From Nitrosopumilales archaeon (GTDB lineage: Archaea > Thermoproteota > Nitrososphaeria > Nitrososphaerales > Nitrosopumilaceae), in contig JACOWO010000015.1 of the NCBI GenBank assembly GCA_016176745.1, positions 1 through 5,691 on the forward strand: 5,691 bases of DNA, written 5' to 3'. The notes beneath the pieces are model-generated. The model ran no database searches and had not been told where the DNA came from. It saw only the letters and a list, made by a program, of their open reading frames with translations. The position numbers and the translations under genes are program-made. How positions within the stretch are numbered: position 1 is the first letter of the stretch; each line of letters begins with the position of its first letter. Below, piece after piece: positions 5,612-5,691 of this stretch.

Positions 5612-5691
5612 ATGAACTGGCGACTATTAGCTATACCTGCAAGCACAATTCCTCTAATTATCATAATTATTCAGTTTGACATAAAAGCTGA
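5612..5691 (+). CDS. N-terminus of a membrane or secreted protein (partial)
   Basis: ATG at 5612 opens a frame that runs off the right edge after 26 full codons. It begins MNWRLLAIPASTIPLIIIII and continues QFDIKA. The single Arg followed by a hydrophobic stretch (about 5-20) looks like a signal peptide or first membrane helix. The start is supported by the TATA-like box centred about 26 bp upstream and the divergent layout with the GTPase gene. The product cannot be named from so little sequence. Confidence 0.55.
   Translation, partial: MNWRLLAIPASTIPLIIIIIQFDIKA

Noticed and set aside
1..5691. CRISPR array, tRNA or rRNA gene, insertion sequence, integrase or attachment site
   Set aside because: No regularly spaced repeats, cloverleaf-like GC-rich segment, transposase motif or flanking terminal repeats were seen. 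Nearly all the DNA is accounted for by compact housekeeping-type genes.

Overview
The window is AT-rich, tightly packed archaeal DNA. It most resembles a marine ammonia-oxidising Nitrososphaerota (Thaumarchaeota) of the Nitrosopumilus type. This is inferred from gene content (a GPN-loop GTPase, an archaeal-style homoserine kinase and preQ0 genes), from frequent TTG/GTG starts, and from TATA-like boxes lying about 26 bp before start codons that lack a Shine-Dalgarno sequence. No 16S rRNA or ammonia-oxidation gene is present to confirm the lineage.

Left part (1-1604): the last codons of a probable upstream gene overlap the start of a 425-residue exported, all-helical protein built from degenerate helical-hairpin repeats. 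Next come a 53-codon two-helix membrane protein and its likely promoter. Middle, + strand (1605-3176): a translationally coupled pair, queE (7-carboxy-7-deazaguanine synthase) and folE (GTP cyclohydrolase I), followed by an 84-residue membrane protein with its own promoter. Right part, - strand (5558 down to 3191): a compact apparent operon of GPN-loop GTPase, homoserine kinase (thrB) and queC (7-cyano-7-deazaguanine synthase). This operon converges on the + strand genes with 14 bp between stop codons. At the far right, a divergent membrane or secreted protein begins and runs off the window.

FolE, QueE and QueC supply three of the four steps from GTP to preQ0, the precursor of archaeosine in archaeal tRNA. 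The missing step, QueD (6-carboxytetrahydropterin synthase), is not here and should be encoded elsewhere. The three genes lie in two facing transcription units rather than one operon. The GPN GTPase and ThrB have no evident biochemical link to preQ0.

Two kinds of translation start are visible. Genes internal to operons have a GGTG-type Shine-Dalgarno 7-9 nt before the start. Genes that head transcription units have none, but have an AT-rich box centred about 26-30 bp upstream, as expected for leaderless mRNAs. The GTPase and the divergent right-hand gene appear to share one TATA element. No mobile element, CRISPR array, RNA gene or clear novel system was found. The least understood items are the repeat-bearing exported protein and the small membrane proteins.
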